From Salinispora pacifica CNR114 (GTDB lineage Bacteria; Actinomycetota; Actinomycetes; Mycobacteriales; Micromonosporaceae), in NCBI RefSeq assembly GCF_000514775.1, contig NZ_AZWO01000035.1, positions 2,723 to 53,871 on the forward strand: a stretch of DNA of 51,149 bases. The letters are read 5' to 3'. Below, one piece after another: positions 35,415 through 43,938 of this stretch (position 1 is the stretch's first letter; every line of letters begins with the position of its first letter). Made by a program: the position numbers and the translations under genes. Under the pieces are notes generated by a model that did no database searches, had not been told where the DNA came from, and worked only from the letters and a program-made list of their open reading frames with translations.

Positions 35415-37387
35415 CAGCGTTTCCGCTTGGCTAGCAGTGCCTCGGCCGCCGAGGTGACGCCGGTGACATCGAACCCGGCGTGCGCCGCCAACCTCTCCTG
35501 TGGCATCGGGAACGGCGGCTCGGCCCAGCCGATCACGTCGACGTCGCGGTGCAGCCGACCGCGGAGCAGCCCCCAGATCGCGGCCGGGTGCCCGAGCGCC
35601 ACGATGAGCACGGCGGCGTGAGTTCCGAAGTAGTGGTGCAGGTCCGGGTCTGCAAGCGCCGTCAGGTCGTGGACGTTGACCACCCGAATCCGACAGCCAG
35701 AGCATCTGCGGATCCTCACAACGGCGTCCGTAACCACTGCCGCGGCCAGATCGCCGGTGCACACCAGCGTTAGGTCTGGCTCGCCTGGGTCGCTCAGGTG
35801 GCGCCAGACCGCCAAGCCGCGATGACGCTCCTCATCGATCGTCTCCCGGCGGTGGGTCACGTTGGTGTGCTTGCCCGCGACGATGACGTTGACACGCCCC
35901 GTTGACCGCAATGCATCATCGAGCGCGGCAGCGACCCGGTCTGAGTCGGCGGGTGTGAAAACGCGTACGGCCGGGTCGCCCGTCCCTAACAGCGCCGTGA
36001 TCAGTGAAGGGTCTCCGTGGCTGTAGACGTTGTGCCAGCCATACGAGGTCAACAGTAAGTTGATGCTCGGCAACGCATGCTTGACGAGCCGCCGTTGCTT
36101 GAGCTGTCCGACCAATCCGGTCAGCAATAGCGGAGCGAATGCCTCGTACGAAATAATCAGGCCGCGACGGCCTGTTGCCGTCCACCCGGCAACCCAGCCG
36201 AGGAGCACTTCCTCCGCAAGCACCTCATGTGCCCAAGCTTCGCCCTGCAGGTCGCCGAGGCGGTTTGACCGCAGTTCGTCCGGGCTGAAAACCTTGAGGT
36301 CGCCAGTAGCGGCGTGCGCCCGCAGCACCGCGGACACCTCCGTTGCGAAACCCCGTCCCGTTGCCGGTACTGACGCAGGCGCAGGCAGTGCGCCCGGTAG
36401 CACGCTGCCAAAGTCAGCGGCGCCCAGCGCGGACGCGAGCGCACCAACGGGCTGCGCGTCGGGTTCAAACAGCTCACTGGGCCGATAGGACGACAGCCAA
36501 GCACGCAACGCCGCTAGCTGGCAGGGATCGCCGGATAGGTCTGTGAGCGGGGTTTTGTGCGCCCCAATGGGGCCGGACCAGCCCTTTACGCACCGTAGGA
36601 ACACCACCTGGTGTGCTCCGCGGGCGGTTGCCTCGACGCCGGCCACGAGGACACGGTGGAACTCGGCGTGCTCGGCCAACCCGGGGGCCGTCCCAACCTC
36701 GACGACGACCGGCTCCCAGCCCAGACCGCGTGCGTAGGCGCTCACCTGCTCGTCGCTCATGGCACCCAGCAGCGACGGGCCGCCCATTCGGCGACCGTTG
36801 AGATGGACGACCGGTAGTACCCTGCTGTCGGATAGCGCGCGGTGGGCCAACCAGGACGCCGCCGTAGATGGCGTCTCGCATTCACCATCACCGATGATCG
36901 GCACGACGACCCGGTTTGGGGAGTCCAACGCCATTCCCTGGGCGAAGGCGAACGCGCCGCCGAGCCACCCGCCCATGTACGCACCGGCCGGCAACTCGGG
37001 ATGAACCTCCGACCCGAGCGCGTCCCCGTCCGGAAACGCCGCAGCCAGTGCCGCCAGCCCATCAGCGTCTCGCCCGTACCGTGGATCCATCTTGGCGATG
37101 TCGCCGGTCATCCATGCCAACGCACGCTGGACGACACCCGCATGGCCGGCGCCCAGAACTGGAATTAACTGCACACCGATGCCGCAGCCTGCGGCGAGGC
37201 CGGCATGCGCCAGCACCCATGCCGTGCCGGGTACCGTGCCCCAATGACCTGCCGGGCGCGGCTTAACGTCGGACTCGTCAAGGCAGTCGACAGCGAGCAC
37301 GTTCGACCGAAGGTGAAGCTGCGCAACCGACAGGTACGTGAGTGCCCGCCAAAGGGCATCCGCATGATGGGCGAGATCCACTGACAC
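35414..37387 (-). CDS. Compact phosphoketolase-family enzyme (thiamine diphosphate)
   Basis: 657 aa from GTG 37387, one base after the radical SAM stop. It carries phosphoketolase rather than plain transketolase text: GHWGTVPG (47-54), the GAGHAG loop, the ThDP/Mg motif GDGECET (166-172), VVHLNGRRMGGPSLLG, KGWSGPIGAHKTPL, FSPDELRSNRL, and the catalytic-Glu region LAEEVLLGWVAGWTATGRRG then ISYEAF. Typical enzymes are about 790 aa and make acetyl phosphate from xylulose-5-P or fructose-6-P. This one is about 130 residues shorter and divergent, which suggests a specialised substrate. It may supply a two-carbon unit or shorten a sugar in the operon's pathway. Confidence 0.87.
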   Translation of the reverse strand: MSVDLAHHADALWRALTYLSVAQLHLRSNVLAVDCLDESDVKPRPAGHWGTVPGTAWVLAHAGLAAGCGIGVQLIPVLGAGHAGVVQRALAWMTGDIAKMDPRYGRDADGLAALAAAFPDGDALGSEVHPELPAGAYMGGWLGGAFAFAQGMALDSPNRVVVPIIGDGECETPSTAASWLAHRALSDSRVLPVVHLNGRRMGGPSLLGAMSDEQVSAYARGLGWEPVVVEVGTAPGLAEHAEFHRVLVAGVEATARGAHQVVFLRCVKGWSGPIGAHKTPLTDLSGDPCQLAALRAWLSSYRPSELFEPDAQPVGALASALGAADFGSVLPGALPAPASVPATGRGFATEVSAVLRAHAATGDLKVFSPDELRSNRLGDLQGEAWAHEVLAEEVLLGWVAGWTATGRRGLIISYEAFAPLLLTGLVGQLKQRRLVKHALPSINLLLTSYGWHNVYSHGDPSLITALLGTGDPAVRVFTPADSDRVAAALDDALRSTGRVNVIVAGKHTNVTHRRETIDEERHRGLAVWRHLSDPGEPDLTLVCTGDLAAAVVTDAVVRIRRCSGCRIRVVNVHDLTALADPDLHHYFGTHAAVLIVALGHPAAIWGLLRGRLHRDVDVIGWAEPPFPMPQERLAAHAGFDVTGVTSAAEALLAKRKR

Positions 37388-37388
37388 T

Positions 37389-38474
37389 TCAGACTCTCAC
37401 CAGTCGTTCACCAGCAAAGCTGAAATACCACAATGGCCGGTAGCACTCCCACGCCTGCGGCCGCAGCCCACGTCCACCCAGAATCTGTTCGATCGATGCC
37501 CTGGCCTGCAGATAGAACTCCAATTGCTCGGCGCCCGGCGTCCGCAAACCCTCCATGATCGAGTTGTGGGACTGGTACACCTGGAAGTTGGGAAATTCGG
37601 TCACATGTTCGCCGAGTGCGGCCACACCGGCCCGCAGTTCGGTGAGCGGATCGAGGCCCACGATGTAGGTGAACGAGGTGCCGAGTCCCGCCTGGCGGGC
37701 CCGACGGAGCAGGTCGGGCATGTCGGCCCGCCGGAGCCGTGCTTTGCTCGTCTTCAAAAGCAAGTCACGCCGGGTGAAGCACTCGGCGGTCAACCGCAGC
37801 ACGAACGGCGCGACGCGAGCAGCGAGATCGGCAAAGGCGGTGTCTGACTGGATGACCGACGTCAGGAAGCCGATCCGGGCGCCGATACCCTGCAAACCGA
37901 GCGCGGTCCGCAGGCCTACCAGGTGAGCAACGGCGGCGTCTTCCCGCTCGAAGCACCCGGTCGAGACAGTCACCTCGCGGAGTTCGCTCAAGTTCCGGCG
38001 TGGGTGCTGCTCAACCATCGCCACGAGCAGTTCGGTGAGCTCCCGCTCCTCCGAGAAACGTGGGTCGGCGGCAGCTTCCAGCGTGTTCGGGCAGAACGCA
38101 CAGCCCACACAGCGGCTTCGGGCGTTCGGATTTAACGTCGCGGCCCTGCCGCCATCCCGGAAGTAGCCTCCAACCGCCTCGTCGGTATCGATCCGCTGAA
38201 CAGTACCAATGCAATGCTGACCCAGGTACAGATCGTGATCCTCAAGCCGGAACGGCGACCCTACCGCGTTCAGGGGCACGATCACCTTCCATGACACCTT
38301 CGACGCCGAGGAAATTGTTACGCTCACCCGAGCTCGGTGCTGACAGTGATCCGACGAGATTCCATATAAGTTCAGCGCGATCAGCACAGCATCTTCGACT
38401 GGCACCTCATAACGAGCGGCTAGCCTGACTACCTCATCAATCTCCAGCTCGGTGTTGGGCGTCGCTATAGGCAT
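37389..38474 (-). CDS. Radical SAM enzyme with C-x2-C-x2-C cluster motif
   Basis: 361 aa from ATG 38474, with GAAGG nine bases upstream. The cluster-binding motif is RCVGCAFCPN: cysteines at 122, 125 and 128, spaced C-x2-C-x2-C instead of the usual C-x3-C-x2-C. Downstream barrel strands fit the fold (LREVTVSTGCFEREDAAVAH, GIGARIGFLTSVIQ, PFVLRLTAECFTRRD, TSFTYIVGLDPLTELRAGV). No SPASM or auxiliary-cluster cysteines are obvious, and about 110 residues precede the motif. It is first in the operon and presumably carries out the radical step that defines the pathway. Reaction unknown. Confidence 0.86.
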   Translation of the reverse strand: MPIATPNTELEIDEVVRLAARYEVPVEDAVLIALNLYGISSDHCQHRARVSVTISSASKVSWKVIVPLNAVGSPFRLEDHDLYLGQHCIGTVQRIDTDEAVGGYFRDGGRAATLNPNARSRCVGCAFCPNTLEAAADPRFSEERELTELLVAMVEQHPRRNLSELREVTVSTGCFEREDAAVAHLVGLRTALGLQGIGARIGFLTSVIQSDTAFADLAARVAPFVLRLTAECFTRRDLLLKTSKARLRRADMPDLLRRARQAGLGTSFTYIVGLDPLTELRAGVAALGEHVTEFPNFQVYQSHNSIMEGLRTPGAEQLEFYLQARASIEQILGGRGLRPQAWECYRPLWYFSFAGERLVRV

Positions 38475-39002
38475 CCGAACCTGCCTTCGAATCGTGGATC
38501 AAGTCCCGCATGTATCGTGGTCGGCGAAACTCTCCTGGCCTCTGATGGTGACCGACGAGGCCAGCCTGACAACCAGACCCCTTTGCTCGCGTCGATCTCT
38601 ACGGATCGACAGTTTCATCCCGGGCGGGCGCCGGATGCGGTCGACGAGCTTGCGTGGTTGCGGCAACTGCTGCCTTACGCCGGCGGGGCTCTCGCGTGGT
38701 TATGCCGGGCGGCTCGCGGAACTGAGCCTAACGGTTCCGGGAATTTCCTTGGCCCAGTCTGATGCATCACCCCTCACCATGCCACCCCTTTGTCCATCGA
38801 CGGAAGTCGCTCAAGTCTCTCGAAAGCGTGTCTCGCTGTCGACCCCCACGGTGGGGGGCCACGATGGGGGGTAGTGGCCGCCGCTGCGGCGAGGATCATT
38901 TGAGGCGCCGGCGCTTTTGATTAGGCACCGATCCGTCTTGTCGCCAGCGACATGAAGTGATGACATATCGATCAGGGCCGGTTCAGTCGACGGGAGGTTG
39001 TC
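38475..39002. other. 528-base divergent regulatory region
   Basis: This spacer separates the leftward biosynthetic operon from the rightward HTH-TPR regulator. It must hold both promoters. TTGTCG (38939-38944) and TGACAT (38962-38967) with a 17-base gap could be the regulator's promoter. GGGAGG lies just upstream of its GTG. Open frames here have no domain or ribosome-binding site. I see no clear long palindrome. Confidence 0.45.
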
Positions 39003-40370
39003 GTGGGCGTCCAGGTCGATCCGTCCTGGTGGACGTCGGGTGTCTGGGAGGGGCGACCGATTCGCGAGTTCCTGGAGCGCCGCGACGTCGCCGCCACCTT
39101 CCGATTCCTGCATGCCCGTGGGGTTTCCTACGGCACCATCGCCGCGTTGGTCGGCGTGGCCCCGAATCGAGCCGCCGAGATCACCAAAGGCGCGCGCCAG
39201 GTAACGGCGTACGACGTTCTCGAACGCATCGCGGTCGGACTAGGTGTTCCCCGGGCCTGGATGGGCTTGGGCCAGGACGCGACGGGCGATGCGAGACCCT
39301 CGTTCGACCGGGAGATGGAAGGTTCAGCGGACCTCCCAACCAGCGGGCGACCAGCAGGAGGCCGGCCCGATGAAGCGATCACCGCGCTCGCCCGGCTTCG
39401 TACCGGGCTGGACGAGGCGCTCGCCTCATCAACCGTCGCTCCGCGACAACTCGACCTGATCGAGGAAGCGGCCGGCGAGCACATGCGGATCTATCCGGCA
39501 GCCCCGCCTAGGGTGATACTGTCGCGGCTGGCCGCTGAGTGTGTCGAGGTGCAGACTCTGTCCCGGCGTAGACAGCCAGCGGCGGTTCAGTCGCGGCTCT
39601 CCGGCGCGGCGGCTCTGTTAGCGACCATGTGTGCCGACGCGCTCATGCGGCTCGGGAACGTGGGCGAGGCACGCCTGTGGTATCGGACAGCGCTCCACGC
39701 GGCAGATGACAGCTCGGACAGCCGGCTAGGGGTGCTTGTCCGCGCCCAAGCGGCGATGCTGCCCTACTACTTCGGTGACCCGCAGCAGGCGGTCGTCCTG
39801 GCAGAGGCAGCGCTGGCGGTCACCGCGACGCCGTCGTCCTCCGCGGCGCTTGCCGCGGCGGGACGCGCCCGGGCGCTGGCCCGGCTCGGATCCGCCGAGC
39901 AGGCGCGGCAGGCGATCATCCAGGCCCGGCAAATGTTCGACCAGGTCGGCGATGACGACAGTGACACGGCCTTTCGCTTTCCGATGAAGCGCATGTTGTT
40001 CTACCTCTCCGGAGCGAGTACCTGGCTGGGCGACACGAGCGAGGCCTACCGGGTGCAGGACGAGGCACTGCGCCTCTACGGACCGTCGCCTTCGGTGCCG
40101 ATCGATCCCGCTCTCCTCGCGCTCGACCGATCGATATGCCTGGTGCGTGACCGGCGAGCGGCAGAGGCCGCAGCGTCGGCGCTCGACGCCGTCGCCACCC
40201 TGCCCGAGGCGCAGCGCACGGAGATCGTTCTGACGAGGGCGAGTGACGTGGTCTCGGCGATTCCGGCGAGACATCGCGGCGGCGAGACCACCGCGCTGAC
40301 GGACTATGTGCGAGCCTGCCGGGAGAGCGCCCGTACGCTTGCTGCCGGAACTGCCGCGCTCGATTCCTAG
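39003..40370 (+). CDS. HTH regulator with helical (TPR-like) C-terminus
   Basis: 455 aa from GTG 39003, with CGGGAGG about 6 bases upstream. The N-terminal 100 residues contain a lambda-repressor-like HTH: FLHARGVSYGTIAALVGVAP, RAAEITKGARQVTAYDVLER, GLGVPRAWMGLG. The rest is a series of helical repeats (LMRLGNVGEARLWYRTALHA, GDPQQAVVLAEAALAV, LGDTSEAYRVQDEAL) resembling TPR. It is divergent from the biosynthetic operon and so is the obvious candidate regulator. Its N-terminal domain is closely related to the stand-alone 120-aa protein at 43498. Confidence 0.88.
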   Translation: MGVQVDPSWWTSGVWEGRPIREFLERRDVAATFRFLHARGVSYGTIAALVGVAPNRAAEITKGARQVTAYDVLERIAVGLGVPRAWMGLGQDATGDARPSFDREMEGSADLPTSGRPAGGRPDEAITALARLRTGLDEALASSTVAPRQLDLIEEAAGEHMRIYPAAPPRVILSRLAAECVEVQTLSRRRQPAAVQSRLSGAAALLATMCADALMRLGNVGEARLWYRTALHAADDSSDSRLGVLVRAQAAMLPYYFGDPQQAVVLAEAALAVTATPSSSAALAAAGRARALARLGSAEQARQAIIQARQMFDQVGDDDSDTAFRFPMKRMLFYLSGASTWLGDTSEAYRVQDEALRLYGPSPSVPIDPALLALDRSICLVRDRRAAEAAASALDAVATLPEAQRTEIVLTRASDVVSAIPARHRGGETTALTDYVRACRESARTLAAGTAALDS

Positions 40371-40377
40371 GGGCCCC

Positions 40378-41262
40378 ATGTTCGTCGAAGCGCGAACACG
40401 TCCGGCGCTCGCCGAGGTGTGTTCTCGCCTGGAGTTGTCCGACGCCGACGCTGTCCTGATCCGGCATCACACCAACGCGGTGTACGCGGTCGGCGACGTG
40501 GTGGTCAAGATTGCTCCGGCGGAATTCGGCGTGGAGCGTATGCGCGCCGTGGTGGCCCTCGTGCGGTGGCTGGTTGGTCAGGGGTTCCCGACTGTTGGCC
40601 TCAGCCCGCGCCTACCACAACCCCTGCTGGTGGGCGAGCATGCCGTGACTGTCTGGCAGCGGCTCGATCCGGCGAACGACACTCCGGTCACCACGGCCGA
40701 GTTGGGCACTCTGCTCCGGCAGTTGCACGCCCTGCCGGCTCCTCCGGTGAGCCTGCCGACCTTGGAGCCGGTGGACAGCATCCGGCGGTCAGTGCAAAGG
40801 TCGACAATCCTCACCGCGGGGGACCGTGACCTGCTGCTGAAGCGTCTCGAACCGCTCGCGGCCCGCTGGCGCGAGATGAGCTTTCCCCGGGGCGTGAGCC
40901 TGATCCAGTCCGATCCCCAATCGCGCAACGCACTGCGCCGCTTCGACGGCACGCCAGTACTTGCCGACTGGGACGGCACCGCCATCGGTCCGCGGGAATG
41001 GGACTTGGCCACCGTCGCTGTGCACTGTCGCCGGTTTACCCCGCCGGGCCCTGCCGCCTTCTCGGACTTCACCGCGGCATACGGCTGGGATGTCACCTCG
41101 TGGCGCGGCTTCGAGGAGTTGTGCCAACTCCGCGAACTACAGATGATCGCAACCAACGCCCGAAAGTCCCGTCCCGGCACTGATGCCGAGGCCGAGGTGC
41201 TCCGCCGCATCATCGCCCTCAGGCGGGGCGACCAGGAACTCGTCCAGTGGCGCATCCTATAA
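40378..41262 (+). CDS. APH/choline-kinase-like phosphotransferase
   Basis: 294 aa from ATG 40378, 7 bases after the HTH-TPR gene, so probably co-transcribed. The N-lobe has VVVKIAP (ATP Lys) and the hinge strand HAVTVWQRLDP. The catalytic loop reads SLIQSDPQSRNAL: Asp and Asn are kept, but the usual His is Gln. The metal site is LADWDGTAIGPREWDLA. This is the fold of aminoglycoside and homoserine kinases. Its place beside a regulator and a cryptic biosynthetic operon suggests self-resistance or intermediate phosphorylation; both are inference. Confidence 0.85.
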   Translation: MFVEARTRPALAEVCSRLELSDADAVLIRHHTNAVYAVGDVVVKIAPAEFGVERMRAVVALVRWLVGQGFPTVGLSPRLPQPLLVGEHAVTVWQRLDPANDTPVTTAELGTLLRQLHALPAPPVSLPTLEPVDSIRRSVQRSTILTAGDRDLLLKRLEPLAARWREMSFPRGVSLIQSDPQSRNALRRFDGTPVLADWDGTAIGPREWDLATVAVHCRRFTPPGPAAFSDFTAAYGWDVTSWRGFEELCQLRELQMIATNARKSRPGTDAEAEVLRRIIALRRGDQELVQWRIL

Positions 41263-41267
41263 CCTTC

Positions 41268-41287
41268 CCGACCGGCTTGACGGTCGG
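41268..41287 (+). terminator. Hairpin after the APH-like kinase
   Basis: CCGACCG (41268-41274) pairs with CGGTCGG (41281-41287) around a 6-base loop, immediately after the kinase stop. A second small inverted repeat (CCGGAAC / GTTCCGG) follows within 30 bases. The two may together terminate the rightward transcript. Confidence 0.5.
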
Positions 41288-41379
41288 ACAGTCAGAGCCG
41301 GCCACCGGAACAGCCGTTCCGGCTCCAGGCGTCGGCGATAGGGATGATGGGGCTGGACCAGCCAGTCTCACGTCGAATG

Positions 41380-41946
41380 TCATGGAGCGGGCTGCTCGTT
41401 GACGTCGAGCCGGCCCAGTGTTCGGCGGACGTGCGCCATGAGAAGCGGCTCTGCTCGCTGGATCGCCCGATGAACGGGGCTCTGCGGAGGATACCGGTGG
41501 AGGATTTCCTCGATGCGCTCGGCGACCTCGAGACGTTGTCCCCGCGGTCCGACCGTGAGGTCGGCGGTGACGAGCGCGTCCATCAGGGGTCCCTCTTCGA
41601 GCGGAAAGGCTGCGAGTTGGTCCGCCAGTCCGCGCTCAGCCGCTTCGATGCGGGCGCATGTGTGGTGGGCGACCAGTCCGACGAGCCGCAGCGGGTAGCC
41701 GCTACGTCGCAGGTATCGGGCACCGTCAAGGGAGTGCAGGCCAGTGTCCACGAGGTCAGGCGCATAACCGACATCGTGTAGCCAGGCGGCTGCCACCAGC
41801 AGGTCACGATCGGCCGGTGCCACCGTGCTCGTCAGTTCCGTGGCCCGCTGGCCGACACCCTGGACGTGGGCCCAACGCCAGGCCATCTGTGGGGAGCCGA
41901 GCAGACCAGCAGCAAGGTCCTTGGCGTTGGCCGTTAGGTCAGACAC
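41380..41946 (-). CDS. HD-domain phosphohydrolase
   Basis: 188 aa from ATG 41946. The motif order is His in WRWAHVQGVGQRA, HD in AAAWLHDVGYAP, then LVAHHTCARIEA and Asp in ALVTADLTVGP, the ligand pattern of small metal-dependent HD hydrolases acting on nucleotides or phosphomonoesters. Such stand-alone proteins are common and poorly characterised. It lies downstream of the Nudix and HTH genes on the same strand with a 90-base gap, and may belong to the same transcript. Confidence 0.86.
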   Translation of the reverse strand: MSDLTANAKDLAAGLLGSPQMAWRWAHVQGVGQRATELTSTVAPADRDLLVAAAWLHDVGYAPDLVDTGLHSLDGARYLRRSGYPLRLVGLVAHHTCARIEAAERGLADQLAAFPLEEGPLMDALVTADLTVGPRGQRLEVAERIEEILHRYPPQSPVHRAIQRAEPLLMAHVRRTLGRLDVNEQPAP

Positions 41947-42036
41947 CCTCCGAACGTAGCCGTACAGCGGGCCGCCGCCCTACCGGCTCGACGAGACGGT
42001 TGGGACGTCCCTGGATCAGGAAACGCCCCTCCGACG

Positions 42037-42507
42037 TCAGCCAATATACGGCGCGGTCCGACCGTCGAGGGCGTGGTCGATGCGTAGCCGCATTGAGAGG
42101 TGGATGTCCAACTGGTCGAGTTCGGCGGGATTTACCCAGCGGACCTGACGTGACTCACTGGAGGTCCTCAGATTCCCACCGACGGCTCTGGCGGTGAAGC
42201 ACAGCGAGAATTGCTGGCGCACCTCACCGTCGTCGTAGGCCATCACATGGTGGGGGTTGGTGTACGTGCCGACTAGGCCCGTGACTTCCACCTCGATGCC
42301 CGTCTCCTCGCGCACCTCGCGCACCACCGTGTCGGAGATCGACTCACCGATGTCGTGGCCACCGCCAGGAAGAGCCCACAGGTTGTTGTCGGTGCGGTGG
42401 ATCATCAACAACTCGCCGTGTTCGTTACGAACGGCCGCGACCACCGACGGCACCACGCTGTTGGCCTCGGGGGCGTCAGGGTCGTTGAAGAAGTCGCGGC
42501 GTGGCAT
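42037..42507 (-). CDS. Nudix hydrolase (ADP-ribose pyrophosphatase-like)
   Basis: 156 aa from ATG 42507, three bases after the HTH gene stop, so clearly in its operon. The Nudix box is GGGHDIGESISDTVVREVRE followed by ETGIEV. It has the N-terminal VPSVVAAVRNEHGELLMIHR and the aromatic TYTNPHHVMAYDDGEVRQQF, as in enzymes of the ADP-ribose or nucleoside-diphosphate-sugar class. Substrate is not proven. Confidence 0.9.
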   Translation of the reverse strand: MPRRDFFNDPDAPEANSVVPSVVAAVRNEHGELLMIHRTDNNLWALPGGGHDIGESISDTVVREVREETGIEVEVTGLVGTYTNPHHVMAYDDGEVRQQFSLCFTARAVGGNLRTSSESRQVRWVNPAELDQLDIHLSMRLRIDHALDGRTAPYIG

Positions 42508-42510
42508 CCG

Positions 42511-43281
42511 TCATCTCCCGTCGAACGCGGCTATCGCCGCGTTGATGTCCGAGGTGGGTTTGGCCTGGGTCCAGACCCGATCGAAGCTGGCGAGGTAGTG
42601 GTCGACGACCCGTCCACCAGGTACGCGCCGGAGATGTAACACCGGGTTGTGGGCGGCAGTGGATCCGTACACATGGGTGTTAACCAGCATGGCCTCGTCC
42701 ACCCGGAAGATGGACGCGTACAACGTCGTGTCGTGCAACCGGACCTGCACGCCAGGGATAGCCAAGATCGGCTCGTAGTAACGCAGGCTCAGCAGCACCC
42801 GGTGGGCGAGCCCAATCCCGAAGCCCTCCTCCTCTCCGCGGCGGCGTACTGCAGCACCGCTCGGATCGGCCAGCAGGACCCGTATCCGGCAGCCTTGGCG
42901 GGCCCGGTCACCGAGCTGGGTGATGTCGTGGAGTTCAGGCAGGAACAGCCCGGCGTAGACGAGGATGTCGACCGACTCCCTTGCCTGCTGGATCAGCGAC
43001 CTCCACAGTTCCAGTGGCACCGCTGACCGGGACGGGTAGAACTCGACCATTTCGGCCCGCCCCGCGGACACCGTCCTGGGATCGTCCACGACCGAAGGCC
43101 ACAGATATGTTTCGTCTACGCCCAATAGGTCTGCAGCCGCGACGCGGTGAGCGCGGTGCGGGACGCGATCACGGGTGATCCAGCGCTCCACCGTCTTCGG
43201 GTCGACTCCAATCAGCTCCGCGCACCGCTGCGTGGTCAGCCCCTTTGCTGACATGGCTCCCCGCAGACGCTCGTTCGGCAT
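42511..43281 (-). CDS. XRE-type HTH fused to a phospholipase-D-like domain
   Basis: 256 aa from ATG 43281, the first start giving an HTH. Residues 1-60 are the HTH: MSAKGLTTQRCAELIGVDPK, ERWITRDRVPHRAHR. The rest resembles a PLD-fold sensor: SVDILVYAGLFLPELHDI, GCRIRVLLADPSGAAVRRRG, YASIFRVDEAMLVNTHVYG. A classical HxK(x4)D motif is not intact, so it probably binds rather than cuts. This architecture is often paired with a Nudix gene in actinomycetes, as here (3-base gap). It probably senses a nucleotide-like ligand and controls the pair. A TATAAA lies about 40 bases upstream. Confidence 0.85.
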   Translation of the reverse strand: MPNERLRGAMSAKGLTTQRCAELIGVDPKTVERWITRDRVPHRAHRVAAADLLGVDETYLWPSVVDDPRTVSAGRAEMVEFYPSRSAVPLELWRSLIQQARESVDILVYAGLFLPELHDITQLGDRARQGCRIRVLLADPSGAAVRRRGEEEGFGIGLAHRVLLSLRYYEPILAIPGVQVRLHDTTLYASIFRVDEAMLVNTHVYGSTAAHNPVLHLRRVPGGRVVDHYLASFDRVWTQAKPTSDINAAIAAFDGR

Positions 43282-43497
43282 CAGAGGCCGAGACCTGACG
43301 AGGGACGCATAGGGGCGTTTATACCCCAACCGAGACGTCCACGACAGTCCCTGAGCGGGGGTGGCCGCATCCCCACGATCAGCGATCAGATGTTGAGGCG
43401 AGGGTGATCGCCGGGAAAGCGCACCTTGGTCATTCCAGCGGCCTACTCGCAGAAGCTGACGCGCTGGCATCACCTCACACGTTCAGGAGAGAGCGCC

Positions 43498-43860
43498 TTG
43501 ACCACCATGGCCATGAACGCCCGTACCGCCACCACCGCTGTATTCGGGTCGCAGTGCGCGGGGAACCCGGGATGGTGGGCACACAGCCAGGTTGATCCGA
43601 ACTGGTGGATCGACGGGCGCTTCGGGGGCCGCTCGCTTGCCGACCTGCTGCGTCAACGTGACATCGGCTCCCTATTCCGCTTCCTCAAATCGCGCGGCTG
43701 GAGCCAGGCGACGATCGCTGCAGCGACCGGCACAACTGAGAACCAGGTCCGAGCGGTGATCCAGGGGCGCCAACGAGTTACCTCGTATGACGTGCTCGAA
43801 CGGATCGCCGAAAGGCTGAGCATACCGCGAGGTCTCATGGGGCTCGCATACGAGCAGTGA
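43498..43860 (+). CDS. Small HTH DNA-binding protein
   Basis: 120 aa from TTG 43498, with AGGAGAGAG eight bases upstream; ATG 43507 is the alternative. The domain (FLKSRGWSQATIAAATGTTE, QVRAVIQGRQRVTSYDVLER, LSIPRGLMGLAYEQ) is clearly homologous to residues 5-100 of the HTH-TPR protein at 39003, including the preceding QVDPNWWIDG. It lacks the TPR part and ends naturally. It may compete with the longer protein for operators. A strong hairpin follows at 43905. Confidence 0.83.
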   Translation: MTTMAMNARTATTAVFGSQCAGNPGWWAHSQVDPNWWIDGRFGGRSLADLLRQRDIGSLFRFLKSRGWSQATIAAATGTTENQVRAVIQGRQRVTSYDVLERIAERLSIPRGLMGLAYEQ

Positions 43861-43904
43861 GGCATGTCGACCAAACGCGGGAACTTGCGGCCAACCGGGT
43901 TCCG

Positions 43905-43938
43905 GGCCGGTCACCATGGGGGTTCATGGTGACCGGCC
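43905..43938. terminator. Perfect 14-bp hairpin
   Basis: GGCCGGTCACCATG (43905-43918) and its exact complement (43925-43938) flank a 6-base loop, 45 bases after the small HTH gene. No U-tract follows. The size and location indicate a terminator; because it is symmetrical, an operator cannot be excluded. The rest of 43861-44177 is empty except for the GAGGAGG of the next gene. Confidence 0.65.
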
